Source: Whalleya microplaca (Eukaryota > Ascomycota > Sordariomycetes > Xylariales > Xylariaceae). Taken from it: DNA of 64,000 nt. A program made the position numbers and the translations under genes. The stretch is taken from NCBI GenBank assembly GCA_022497155.1, contig MU385720.1, forward strand, positions 682,001-746,000. Reading direction: 5' to 3'. A model generated the notes under the pieces. It had not been told where the DNA came from. It did not search any database and saw nothing but the letters and a program-made list of their open reading frames with translations. The number at the start of each line of letters is the position of its first letter. The first letter of the stretch is position 1. Shown here piece by piece: positions 12,201-23,790 of this stretch.

Positions 12201-13367
12201 CGTCAGAGGCGGTAGCGGTGCCCCCTTCATCAGAGAGCAAAGACGCGCATCTGCAAGACCTACAAATGACCCAGCGCAAGTCGCTTGCATTGCATGCATA
12301 CTCTAGTACATACATACATACCTCAAGCGACGCGAGTGCGATCCTTTTGATACGAGTCGATGAATGAGTTTTAGTTGACGATCGATCTCTACCCGAGGCA
12401 TCGTAAGGAGACAGACAGCTTTGACAGCAGAGCCTCCGTATCACCCCAGGCTCTGCCTTTGCCAGGGGTGGTTCAAAACTATAGTAACGAGAAAACCAAA
12501 GTGGAAATATCCGTCGAGCGACTAGGTTTAGTCGATATCTCGGCCCAACTACTATGTACAGCACAGTATACTACTATACTTCGATCTCTCGTCTGAAGGA
12601 GCTAGCTCTGCTACAGTATTGAACATTATTACTCGTAGTACAGTCTACATACCTAGTTAGTATGAAGTAGCCTTGTTGCCTGTCTGCGCCTGCGGATGAG
12701 CTCCCATGTCTCCTATCCGCTTCGGTTCATAGTGGAGCTGTCTTGGACGAATCTCGAGCCGAGATCGTTTTTTTCTGCCCCTCCTCCTCCTTCATACCAG
12801 TCCTGACCAGTCCTACAAACTACGTACAATTGAGCCCATCCCAGCCAACACGTTTGCGCCCCCAGTCAGCCCGATTTCCATCCCCAAAAAGTCGATACCT
12901 CTCGACCAATGCCCTCCCTTAAACCGAGACTTTCTAGTCTGACATCGGTTCACCGCGTTTTTTTCTTGCAGTGTTGGTAGCTTACAGCATGGTTCCGTCC
13001 AATATCAGATACTCTAAGGATTGCAATTAAGCCAAATACTCGCATCGTCTCCTCCCGGCGTCTGGCTTCTTGCCTGCCTGCCTGCTGGCCGAGCAAGCTT
13101 CCTTAAGAGCTACTCCTCCCGGGTCTCTCTGACCTGACCACCATCAAAACATTCAGGTCCTACCCGACCTCACACTCCCTTAATTTAGTATTACCGTTCC
13201 TGTCGCCGCGGAGTATAGGCGCGTTACGTGGGGCGTTTGTTCTTCTGTGCAACTTAGAGACGCGATAAAAAGCCGCCCTCAAGCGCTCTCGAGGCAGTTT
13301 TCCAAACACACAACACCGCCCGACCTGTTTCGCGGCCGACTGTAGCTTACCCCTGGTCAGGCCAGCC
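9283..13367. other. Gene-poor stretch, about 4 kb
   Basis: No conserved protein or RNA gene was recognised on either strand. Short open frames occur throughout, including one of 263 codons on the minus strand at 11773-12564 that looks like chance. The last ~700 bp before 13368 are pyrimidine-rich and probably contain the promoter and long 5' UTR of the next gene. Confidence 0.5.
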
Positions 13368-16065
13368 ATGGCCCTCGAAGCTCCGTTGAGGTCATCAACA
13401 GGAAATTTAATATCTCCCTTCTCGCCGCATATGGATCTGCCTATGTCCTCGCCAGAGTCTCCCGCTCCTCCGCCTCATCATCATTTGCAGTACCGCCGCC
13501 CAATGTCTGTTTCTTCTCACCCGCAAGTTTTGCAATTGGCTTCTTACTGACGACTGCCGTCAGGTCGTCTGGTTCCGTAGAATCTAACTCCCTCCGGCCG
13601 TCGTCGGCTGCTCCCCGACCCTCGTCTGTCAACAACCATCTGATGAGCCCTCTAAGCGATATAGTCGGTCCCTCGCCTGTGACGTCCGTGGGAACAGAGA
13701 TAACAGAAATAGACGATGAGATATCTGATGAGGTTAGTATTCCGCAGCATTCAGCTGTTTGTTCGGTCGGTGGGCCTGTGGAGTGCTCTGTTCCCGAACC
13801 CTGGCTCAAGCCGCGCACCCTTTGCCCGCCCGAATTACACCTCCAGAGAGTACTCCAACTCGGCCAGATTTAACTCATGGTTATGGCATAGGCCTGGTCT
13901 CAACCCACCGCTGCAAATCCCGAATCACAGCCCCAGGTATTTGGAGGCGCAAACCTCTTACTGCACGATGCTAATCTGAGGTTAGATATTGCAGCTGAGC
14001 ACGAACATACCCGATCAAGTACGGCAGACTGGAAGCGACGAGGCAGTCTCGGTCATTCATGCCCCGGAGAGCTTTCACAGTTGGGTGAGTGTGAAATCCG
14101 ACGCTTAGTTGTCACACTCGCTCATTGTTGCAGACTGCTTCCGACGCCTCACCGAAACCATCAGAGTCGACACAGAGCACATCACCCAATTCGCCTCAGG
14201 CCAGATTAGAGGACAAGGCCGCGCCTCCTGCCAGTAATCGTAGCTCAAAGGTAAATTATTCGTATCTTGTAGAAGATCCAGAATTTGGGGCTGACCGCTG
14301 TAGCCTAAATCTGATGCCTTACCAACGCCGCCGCCTCTATCAACAAATATCAAACCAGCCAGATATAGCCTTGATAGTGCAACACCTAGAGCGCAGAATC
14401 TGAAAGAAGTGATAAGCGACTCAGCGAGGATACGATCCAGTAGCGCCAGCAGCCTTGAGTGTCAGTGCCGTCCCTAAGATATTGCCATCTCATAACTAAT
14501 GGGAACAACAGTAATAGTAGAGGCCGGAGAGCCAGAGACAGATGCAGAGCATGAACCAGAAAGTCCCGAGGATGATGATTACGTTACTCCTGTCCGAGAG
14601 ATGGATTCGGAGGATATAAACGAAATTAGGTCTCTCAAGACCGCTTTACAGGAGTGCTGGACCCTATGCAACACTCTCGCCAGTCTCAGCACACACCACC
14701 GAGAAAGGGTCTTCAGCACTTCGGAAACCCCCGATGGTCACGAGCAAGCTTGGAAATGCTGTTGGAAGTTATGCCAACACCTTTACGACAACCGTAACGA
14801 AATCGATGAATCTTTTAACGTTCGTATTAATATAGATTTGTGTCGGGATTTCTGTCAGGCCCTCTTCGATGTGCGGCAACGGCAAGATGAGCACGCGGAC
14901 TCTGTTCTGCGTGTGAGCTTCGAGCTCAATAATCAGTAAGTCTGACTTCTAAGGTTCGAAGCAGCGAACATGCTGACAACAGTCTAGTCTCTTCAGCGCG
15001 CAGGACAACCGGGCTCTGCCGCAAGAGTTTCGGGAGCGGACTCTAGACTTTTATATTACCTTGTGCCACCGGCTTATGAGACAGCGGGGCGAGCTCGCGG
15101 AGGAGACAGACTCGCTCTTGTCCGCCTGCTGGTCGCTCGCAGAGATGTTATTCAGTCTGCGGCAGGCCAAGCGAGACGGAAGACCTCCGGATGAGGAATT
15201 ACTTGGGTCTGCGGTACAAGCCTGTTGGGAACTTTGCGACATCTTTAGAGAAGGCTGGAAGCAGATCCGGCCGGACAGGGGCACGCCGCGACCCAGCCAA
15301 ACCAACTTCTTCACGTACAACCGCGAAAGCGAAGCAGCCGAGGGCCGGGCAAGCCGGGCGTCGACCCGCTCCCGGACCGGCACCGGCAGCTCGAAGAACC
15401 ACTCGCAGGAGAAATCGCGGAAGCCGCTCCCCGTGCCCGAGACGCCCGTGACCGAGTTCGAGGACACGCCGATCTCGCCCGACAGCCAGTCGCCGCAGAT
15501 GCCGAACATCATGGTGCTCGGGACCGACAACAGCAGCAGCAGCAACAACAACCGGGGCGGCGGGCGGTGGTCCAGCAGCGCGTCGAACCTGTCCGGCTAC
15601 TCGCAGAGCAGCCAGCGGACGTCGAGCACGGCCACGACGGCCACCACCAACGAGGACGTCAACATCACGCGCATCAAGATGCTGATCCTCAAGGCCGCCA
15701 TGAACGTCGGCTTCTCGCGCGACGGCAGCAATAACGAGGGGGGAGGCCACGGCGGCGGCGGCGGCGCGGCCGCCCTGCAGGCGTTTGTGAAGAGCCTCCC
15801 CGCGGGCTCCTTCGGCGCGGGGCATGCGCCCCTGCTGCAGAGCTACAAGGCCCTCGTCGTCGGCGACTCGCCGTTCCGGCAGTCGTCGTCGCTGCCGGCG
15901 CGCGGGAAGCGCGTGCTGGCGACCGAGGTCGCGAAGAGCGTCGGCGCCATGACGCACCGGTCCGGCCACGGGCAGTACGGGTTCCTGCGCGAGCTCTTCC
16001 GGCTCGTGTTCGGGTTTACCGTGGACGATGCGGAGGCGCGGAAGAATGTTAGTATTGCTGTCTAG
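13368..16065 (+). CDS. Conserved fungal protein of unknown function (possibly DUF7624)
   Basis: I assemble seven exons: 13368-13504, 13564-13732, 13892-14084, 14165-14250, 14304-14460, 14512-14935 and 14988-16065, giving 747 aa with all phases matching. The N-terminal third is Ser/Pro-rich and disordered (e.g. TPPPLSTNIKPARYSLDS). The folded core, residues ~265-490, is helical and Cys/Trp-rich, with repeated L-x3-CW patterns: LQECWTLCNTLASLS, WKCCWKLCQHLY, SACWSLAEMLFSLR and QACWELCDIF. This repetition suggests a helical bundle of duplicated hairpins. A Ser/Asn/Gly-rich linker follows, then a conserved C terminus including GYSQSSQRTSS, RIKMLILKAAMNVGF and YGFLRELFRLVFGF. I believe this is the family called DUF7624, but cannot confirm the name. 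Exons 2-4 are the least certain joins. Exon 7 is very GC-rich. Confidence 0.78.
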
Positions 16066-18531
16066 GTTTCCTCTCTGGCGATAGAGGTAGGTATCTAGAT
16101 GGCTGGTATTGAGCGAATTTGTTCGGTTCTCGACTATGTTTACTACTTACCTAGCGGACTTGGGAGAGATATGGAGGTGCTTATAGGAGTGCTTACATGG
16201 GTGGAAGCTTATAGGGGTAGGAGGATGTTGTCACGGCCTGCTCGATCGCTGTATTCCCTTTTGTTTGGCTTTGTTTTGGCCCTCGCTCCAAGATACCCTG
16301 TTCGGATGGCTATTGTGTGGCGCTAGGGGGGCGGGGGGAAGGGAACCTTAGGGGGGTCGCTATGTGGGACGAACGATTTTATCTTTGTGGGACTTACGAT
16401 ACTGATATGGTTTGGGGTATGGAAAGTTGCGAAGCCTATGAAGAGCCTTCATCAGAAATGATCAAGATCATATCATCAATGGTAACCACCTGGTTCCACA
16501 GAACTGTGCCTGCTATATACTGAGGTCTGTAGCTGTAGTATTGATAACTGTGACTTCCTACATGCTTATCCAGACGTCATCTTTCGTCCGACGTCGACGA
16601 CGAAGCAGTTTCAAGGGGTAGTTACCACATGTCATCAATGCTTACAGATGAATGTTGCCAGTTACCATGTGTAGTAAAACGTAAACTGCCCTATAGGCTT
16701 GCCATTATCATTTAACATCCTGCCCTTTTAGTCCAGCACAAAATCCTATGCTTTCCCCCTGCTGACCGACCTGGGTATAGAAGCAGACAGGTTGCATGGA
16801 AATGCACTCTCGTTCTCATACTTTCATCTATACAATCCCTACACAACACCACATACTTTCTGGGAGCAGTAGCAGTGTTCTTAATCACAATCCCCTTCTC
16901 CATGCCTATCGAGGAGCACATGAAGTCACAGGTCATACTGTTAACTCAACAACACTTCCGACAATGTTTCCACTTTCACTCCCCTTCTATATATCAATGG
17001 TCTTTCTATAACGATGCCAGTTATTCATAAACTTAGCTAGTATAGCCCCATCCTTAATCAGCTAATCATGTCCCTAACATATCACAGGAACCTGAGTCTA
17101 CATGGATCAGAGGACTGTCGACAGCATTTTGCTTCTATTCCTTCTAGTCCTTATTCTTCAACATTGTCGACGACGACCTTATACATGTTATACTCCAATT
17201 TCGTATCTGTTATATTGCCACTGATGTTTTCCCCACTACTTTCCAGACAAGAGACGCACCTGCTCATGTTACTGTGGCAAGCGCGATATCGCAATCGTCT
17301 GAAGTAGCAATTCCCAACAAACGCTAGTTACAACAATGGTCAGTCGTCTGATAGAAGCAAACGTTTTACGTCTTCGTTTCTCCCACTTCTTCCCAACAGC
17401 CCTACAAGATTTCCCACCGCCTACCTGGCTCCCCATTCCATACTATCTATTCCTCATACTATGAATGAAAGCAGTGCCTACACGCAAGACATTACATAGG
17501 CTTGACCCAGGTAAGCTATTAACAGATCAAGACGACTATATTTATAGGAACATACTTAATAAGATCTAATTCCAACACCAATCCAAACATTTTCGCTTGA
17601 CAGTTAATAACTTGATGTCTCTTTATTGGAAGAAACCATTGAATGAAAACCAGACAAGCGAAGGGTCATGCGACAGATCCTACAACATATACAATTCTAT
17701 AATCAATGAATCACAACTGATATCTACAACCGATATAGAATCCCATAATAATGAACATAATCGCACTGCATTACAAGGAAACATTGACTTACACTTTTCA
17801 TCACAAGCACAATTGCAAACTCTGGTGCCAAAATATGCAACAAAAGTTGCACGAAAACAATGACAGAAAATCACTTGGTCTTTATGAAATTGGAAATTCA
17901 TAATCAATTACTCTTGAATACTCTAGACTACCTTCCTCGCAGACGACGTTTTACCCTGTGGGCTCCCTTGATTACTTGCCAGTAAGGACTTGCAACAGTG
18001 TCAATAACGCCTGGATATCCAACCTGTCTGTGGCTGTCGATCAATAGCCAAAACATAATCTCGCCATATGACCTCGGTTGCTTTTTGGGGATCCTGGTTG
18101 GTGGCTGTCGGCATTGCCTTTGCTTCAAGCAAGACGGCACCACCACATCAGCTCTTCTCCTGATTTGAGTATGATCTCCCAAGGACTGCACTATTATATA
18201 TGTGGCAGTGCCCTTCTCCGTATTCAATGGAGTGTGTTGGGGATGTGCTCTGTATCGGTAATCAAGATGAAGTCTAGGAAAAGTGAAGAATGATACGAGA
18301 CAACGGGGGAAAACCAGAAAAAGTATTGCGAGTGGGGGTGTGAGAAGCTCCACAAGAGTAAAACACGTCGAGAAAGACAAGCAAGAATTGCACAGTGGCA
18401 GATGTGCTAAAATGTAATCCAAGGCGATTCTCATGCAGCAATCTCCAGAGGAGCATTCCTAGAGCCTATACAGGGTGTTCATGGAAGTTATCCTAACCCG
18501 CCGGTTCTAGGTCGCCTGGTGCTAACAAGCC
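16066..18531. other. Intergenic, no gene seen
   Basis: About 2.5 kb between convergent genes. The first few hundred bases are probably the 3' UTR of the 747-aa gene. The remainder, especially 16900-17900, is AT-rich with only short frames and no recognisable domain, tRNA or transposon ends. Confidence 0.5.
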
Positions 18532-19800
18532 CTAGAAATTACCGAACGCCGGCCAGCCTGGAGTAGTCGTGTTGGATCTGGCTCGCTTCTCAGGCGGTAT
18601 ATATGTTCCTGAGGCTGACTCGTTTGTATGCGAAGTCGAGCCTTCGGGGTGGACACCGGTGCTTCCATCAGCTTGAGTCCAAGATCTCTTTGGAGTGCGC
18701 GGGAACATGACAGCTCCCGGACCTTGGGCCAGATCATTGATGGCTCCAGTTCCTAGCCTCGCAGAGTTCAACGAGGAACTCTGGCCACCTTCAGTTTGTG
18801 GCACTGCCGTACCTGGAGTCCCAAACAGCGTTGGGTCGATCAACGAGTGATCTTCGCCCGCAGAGGGGGAATTAAAAGACCAATCTTGGTTGGCCGTCTC
18901 TCCGGGAGTAGACGCTAGGAACTCCAGTCCTGGGGCCATGCTATTGCTAGGCATATAGCTACTGGGTCCAGCCACATTATCGCTAGATATGTAGCTGTTG
19001 CTGGACCCAAGACCCGCGTCTTTCAAGATCTGTTGCACGAGAGCGTCCTCTTGCATACTGGCGAAGACTTCGTCCATGTCTATGCCGTCAAAGCCGTTAT
19101 CGCTATTCCCATGGTATGCTGGAACAGTATCTTGGCTCTGGACAGTTGGCAGTGTGCTTCCGAAAGCTGACTGTCCAAGGTCGTGACTATCAGATGTGCG
19201 GGTCATTGCACTACTCCCAGTACCAGATTGGACTGCTGGGTTCGGCATTGTAGGAGCCATGTTAGGCTTGCCGTCAGAGTGAGAGGCCGATGTACTGGCC
19301 TGCTGCTGTTGACCAGATTTACCCTCCGAAGCAGTATACTCGGAGAGTTTCACAGTTCCTCTTCCAGAGCAGTGGTCACAGAGAACGTACGTTTCCGACT
19401 TTCGCCTCTGACGAGAGTGTTGTTCTGCAACGGGTGTTGTCAACTCCACATTGGTTGACTTTTCTGCTCTAGCTCGAGCTAATCGTCGCGAGTGCGACCT
19501 CTGCATCTGTTTGCCTTTGAGATCTCTAGAACATCGAGGTTAGTCATGTAAGTCATCAACACCATGGTCTGGATGATCAAGTACTTACCCGTAGTCGGGA
19601 TCTCCGCCGTATTTCTCCACCACATATTCAACCTGGGGTACGCCAAAGCCATGTGGTGTGTTACCAAATTGTGCCAGATATTTTGGCACAATTTCTTCGC
19701 AGCGCGGCTTAAAATGCCCGCGTGGCAGTTGCTCCGGAGGTATTGCTCTCTCCAAGATGAACATGATCTGTTCTCTGGAATACTTCGTCGTTCCAACCAT
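18532..19800 (-). CDS. Uncharacterised fungal protein with helical N-terminal domain and one CxxCxGxG motif
   Basis: Two exons (19800-19589 and 19525-18532; 63-nt intron GTAAGT...CTAG with a CTAAC branch site) encode 401 aa. Residues 1-71 look like a small helical domain (YSREQIMFILERAIPP, then VPQVEYVVEKYGGDPDYG), the kind of compact fold seen in fungal Myb/SANT-like or other DNA-binding modules. A basic stretch (SHSRRLARARAEK) follows. Residues 120-127 are CDHCSGRG, a single copy of the CxxCxGxG zinc motif that DnaJ proteins carry four times. The rest is low-complexity, Ser/Gly/Asn-rich, with one acidic helical island (GFDGIDMDEVFASMQEDA), and ends GWPAFGNF. This pattern suits a nuclear regulator with an activation-type tail, but that is inference; I do not recognise a named family. 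Confidence 0.75.
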
Positions 19801-20586
19801 GTTGGGTGCCGTATATTTGCCAAACTTGGCCGTGAAGACTGAACAAGGTTCTCGGGTCCCTCAACGGTGTCCAAGTGGGCGTTATTAGACCCTCAAGCCA
19901 AGGGGCAGGGGCAAAGCTCTCGGTTAAGTAGGGTCAAGGACGTTTCGCCGATGAAGTCGTATGTCTACTGCACTTGATGTGACAGTGGAGATGTTGATGG
20001 TAGGGAACCAATATTCGTGAAAAAGGTTCGGTGTTGTATCGCGAGATGCCGACGATTATTGGTGCTATGCTTTTGCTGTTCGTGTGTCTGATCAAGGAAC
20101 AGAAAAATGGAAGAAGGCCATGCCTAAATAAAATTTTATCATCCTACAATGGGAGTCTGGCTTTGCCCAAGATACGTCATCTTGCCCAGCTGACTACAGA
20201 GCTGTGTGAAGTCCATCAAGTGACTTCTTGCTTAAGTTCCCCAATAATCGCATTCAGAGAAGAACGGATGAAGATGACTGATACTCTGGAATAACTATTG
20301 GGCCCGGACTAGATGTTGGGATGCAAGGAAGATTCGCTCCCAGTGGTGCATAGTCCTTCCAGAGCACTCCCTGAAATCTGTGACTTGAGTATTCAAGTGA
20401 CGTCTCCAAAGGTCACCAGATCCCTCCCGACTGGTTTGCTTTGCCCCTTTCCTGACCATTATTATGGATATTGCAGGTGAATACTTCGCTGAGCCACAGA
20501 CATGGGATATGGCAGCAATGACTATGCCAATTCCTTGCTGATACAGACCCGGTACACAGGGCAGCGCTTGTATTCGTCACTGGGTT

Positions 20587-20617
20587 GTCAAGACCTCGGG
20601 TTGGCAAAGGTCTTGAC
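20587..20617. repeat. Perfect inverted repeat, 10-bp arms
   Basis: Arms GTCAAGACCT (20587-20596) and AGGTCTTGAC (20608-20617) flank an 11-nt loop. It lies in the gene-free island and could form a stem-loop. Confidence 0.85.
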
Positions 20618-21629
20618 GAAATCTTGACTTTGTTGCCAAGCCTGGAGCGTAGACCACTAGGTCTACCAGGAAAGCTGGAGCCTGAAGCTCAAGGAAAGGA
20701 ACACTCTGGAGTCCCTGTATAGGCCTCAGAACCGTCATTGAGGAAAGATTTCCTTGGCTGATGGGAGCGCAAAGATCTTGACAATATCGCCCGAACTTCG
20801 TTGCTTCCTCCATCTAATGTGACCAATGTCAAGGCCATTAGGTCAATGGTGAATGCCACGGCAGTGCTATGGCTATTCATAGCTGTCCCCGTGCGCTCCA
20901 TTGTTTGCTATTATCCAGAAGCACTGCGCTCTGACAATGTGTCACGAGCATAGGTATTCAACGAGTGACCAATCGAACTCGCGCATTCATGGCCCTCTCT
21001 GTTTGGCCTGCTCTCTGCCGTTATCTATAAATGTCGTTATGCTTTACAGGCTGGCGCTATCTTGCCGCACCTAGTGCATTGTTAGCTATTGACTGCAATA
21101 TCAGCAGCTACCTAGGGTTAAGTTTACCTTGACATTGTCCTTGTAGGACCCTCCCACAGCATCGTTTGCATGCTAGACTGTGCCAGTCTACTCTCATGAA
21201 ATCTTACTTTAAAAGTGCACTTGACCAATTAATGTGTCAAGTAAGGAGTGCTAGAGAATCGGTGCTCTACTCATTATGGCTGCTATCCAGCGGTGGACCA
21301 GAATCCTCCAGTAGGTGATCTTATTAACCTAATATACCTGTGCGGTGTTATGATTGTCAAGGTTGCCTTTAAGTTACCAGCATGGACCACCTCGACAAGA
21401 ATAGCACCACCTAGGTCTATTAGGTCAATAAGACCACGACTTCCACCAGTGGCACCCACATTCGATTCCGGGTCCATCAAGAGGTGGAGGCTATACAAGC
21501 CTGGTAGCTTGGTATTATGATGCCTGCGAGGTGCTGTTAGCTTGGTCGTGGAACACAGAATTAAGGTCTCAAACCTTACAAGGGCTCAGCAGCCATATGT
21601 CCTTCATTCCATGGACTTAAAAGCCATAT

Positions 21630-21649
21630 GGCACACGATCTTGTGTGTG
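21630..21649. repeat. Perfect inverted repeat, 7-bp arms
   Basis: GGCACAC and GTGTGCC flank a 6-nt loop (GATCTT). This one is short enough that it could be chance on its own. Confidence 0.6.
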
Positions 21650-21761
21650 CCTGGTGGTTGAGCAAGTCAGGGTTGTCAACAACCATGTTGCCAAGGGTCC
21701 CATTGTCTAAGCTGGGAGCTTGGGTAAAGTTGTAGAGAACCTTAGTGGCTCCCCTCTAGAA

Positions 21762-21958
21762 GAGGTGACAGGTCTGTCTCCTTGATGAGGTGACAGATCC
21801 GTCTCCTTGATGAGGTGACAGATCCGTCTCCTTGATGAGGTGACAGATCCGTCTCCTAGATGAGGTGACAGATCCGTCTCCTAGATAAGTTGACGGATCT
21901 GTCTTCTAGGGGAGTTGACGGATCTGTCTCCTAGAGGGGTTGACAGATCTGTCTGCTC
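21762..21958. repeat. Tandem array, eight copies of a 25-bp unit
   Basis: Units start at 21762, 21787, 21812, 21837, 21862, 21887, 21912 and 21937. Each reads roughly GAGGTGACAGATCCGTCTCC plus five bases. Every unit contains a 12-bp core that is a palindrome or a near-palindrome. The eighth copy (21942-21953) is the perfect form GACAGATCTGTC. Copies 2-5 carry GACAGATCCGTC; copies 6 and 7 carry its exact reverse complement, GACGGATCTGTC. Spacing is exactly 25 bp. Confidence 0.92.
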
Positions 21959-22228
21959 TTCTTCGAGCTGGTTCTCTACTCACCAAGATAGTGGGATGGT
22001 GGTACTCGGTACTGAGTGGAGGGATTCGTTGTTGGCCAATACCTTCACTCCGAAGGGCCTGAATAGTGGATGAGGCCATACTTTCAAGTGTAGATTGGCT
22101 CCCTCCCCGCTCTCCCAGTAAGACCATGATACAGTCTTTGGGAGGGGCTTGTCGAGCCTACGAGATTCTATTAGCCTAAGGAATAAAAACAGGATTGAAA
22201 AAAAAATTTCGAACCTTTCAAATTGTGT

Positions 22229-22284
22229 GGTGGACAGTCGTCCACCCACTCGGTCTCGAATCATATGCGTACTTCCCAGTACGC
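22229..22284. repeat. Two adjacent perfect inverted repeats, 7-bp arms
   Basis: First: GGTGGAC/GTCCACC at 22229-22246 with a 4-nt loop. Second: GCGTACT/AGTACGC at 22267-22284 with a 4-nt loop. They are only 20 bp apart. The TGGACA/GTCCAC sequence of the first also appears in the 49-bp repeat at 23598. Confidence 0.7.
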
Positions 22285-23261
22285 GATCTCTATGGCTCCA
22301 AGGCCCATTTCTTTATTGGACCTATCTCTGAAATCCCTCGTTGGGATCTTTTGTCAGGGGTTATTAACCAGGCAGAGAAGCGTTGAATGATGTGCCAGCT
22401 CTGCAATGCCATATGGTCTCGGCGAGACTCATGCTCGACCAACGCCCCTCCTTCTTCGGTCAGATCCGAGATTGGATATATCAAAGTCTCGCTGAGGATG
22501 CGAAAGCCTCAGGGTATCGTTGAGAAGGTTCGTGTCTCTATAGAACGGGGTACAAGCTGCAGGTCGATGTACTGCATGTAGGTGTATCTGTCAAAGAAAA
22601 CAAGTCGTCGATGATGTGAGACATTGTTGACTAGGAAGAAGGTCCGGAGAGAAACGGAAAGAAAGTGTACCAGCAAGTCGCCAGGTACACTAAGAGTCTT
22701 CCTAACGGATGGAAGCTCTAGCGAGATCACCGAGAGTGGCCAAGCCTCGGTCCGGCTGATTAGCTGGGTTCCACAGACAGCGCGGGAAGGTACCTCGTCC
22801 CAGTTAAGGCGGTGAACCTATTCCTGGATACCACCGTGGTTCATGCTGGGCAGGTCGTAGTTGACAACGTACATGACGTTGCGCACACCAATGCCTTTCG
22901 GTGCGTTTCATCTGACAGACGTAGCCAAGGAAGGAAAATTCTCATCCTTTCGACCTAGGGCGACCTAGGGCGACACAGCGTAGATATCGGAGTTGCTGTG
23001 CCTTAGCGCTGTTGTAATCGTCCGCAGGGGGTGTTGTTTCCCTCCTCGAAATCTGCTGCGTATACTGCTCAGTTTCGGTCTCGCCATATATCCAACTTTA
23101 ATGGCGAACTGAGCTTGAAAGTCCCCGTCATTAGCTCTGTGGTGCGATCAAAGCATCCATGCTGGATATCCACCCTTGTCAGTCTGTCCCACTCGACGAT
23201 ATCAGAAAACTCTGATGCAAACAACTGCTGAACCCCTAGATCCGGGCTGGTAGAAGATCCG

Positions 23262-23315
23262 AGGGTATTTCATGTTCAGCTCTACGCTCCAGTAGAGCTG
23301 AACATGAAATACCCT
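23262..23315. repeat. Perfect inverted repeat, 24-bp arms
   Basis: The arm at 23262-23285 (AGGGTATTTCATGTTC then AGCTCTAC) is repeated as its exact reverse complement at 23292-23315, around a 6-nt loop (GCTCCA). The bases just outside do not pair, so the arms are exactly 24 bp. This can form a near-cruciform or a long RNA hairpin. Confidence 0.95.
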
Positions 23316-23526
23316 GACGTATTTGTCTCTTGTGGCCTAGTGGCCTTCACGGCCTGCCAGTGGACCTTTCCACTTAGGCGCTTGGACTCGTTGATGATGC
23401 CTCTGAAGGACGTGGTGATCGTTCAGCTGTTGGCTGAGGTTGTGTGTACAGTGTGTACACGGAGACTACGTGTAACTGGGTTGGCAGTTGGCAGAGCCTG
23501 TTAGGCACGGTCTGCGGGAACTTCTG

Positions 23527-23566
23527 CCAGAAAAGTCCGCTTACATTACTGGGCGGACTTTTCTGG
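23527..23566. repeat. Perfect inverted repeat, 14-bp arms
   Basis: CCAGAAAAGTCCGC (23527-23540) and GCGGACTTTTCTGG (23553-23566) flank a 12-nt loop. It lies about 210 bp after the 24-bp inverted repeat and about 30 bp before the 49-bp array. Confidence 0.93.
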
Positions 23567-23597
23567 GCTGGAACCCTGGACTTGGTAGGTGCCTCAA

Positions 23598-23790
23598 ATG
23601 TCCACGCCCGTTGATCAGGTATAGGATAGGGGTGGACAGGGTAGTAATGTCCACGCCCGTTGATCAGGTATAGGATAGGGGTGGACAGGGTAGTAATGTC
23701 CACGCCCGTTGATCAAGAATGGGATAGGGGTGGACAGGGTAGTAATGTCCACGCCCATTGATCAAGACCGTTATAGGGGTGGAGGAGGTG
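23598..23790. repeat. Tandem array, four copies of a 49-bp unit
   Basis: Units begin at 23598, 23647, 23696 and 23745, each starting ATGTCCACGCCCGTTGATCA. The first two are essentially identical, the third differs by a few bases, and the fourth is diverged and truncated. Within a unit, TGTCCAC and GTGGACA form an internal inverted repeat, so each copy could fold into a hairpin. Confidence 0.92.

Noticed and set aside
11773..12564. 263-codon minus-strand open frame
   Set aside because: Low-complexity, Arg/Ser/Cys-rich translation with no domain; it includes a poly-Lys stretch from a T homopolymer and overlaps promoter-like sequence.
13733..13891. Apparent frameshift inside the 747-aa gene near 13900
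   Set aside because: Treating 13733-13891 as an intron (GTTAGT donor, TTTAAC branch, CATAG acceptor) gives a continuous frame without any indel.
15199..15969. 256-codon minus-strand open frame
   Set aside because: Antisense shadow of the GC-rich last exon of the 747-aa gene.
21762..21958. CRISPR-like array
   Set aside because: Units are contiguous with no unique spacers and the genome is eukaryotic.
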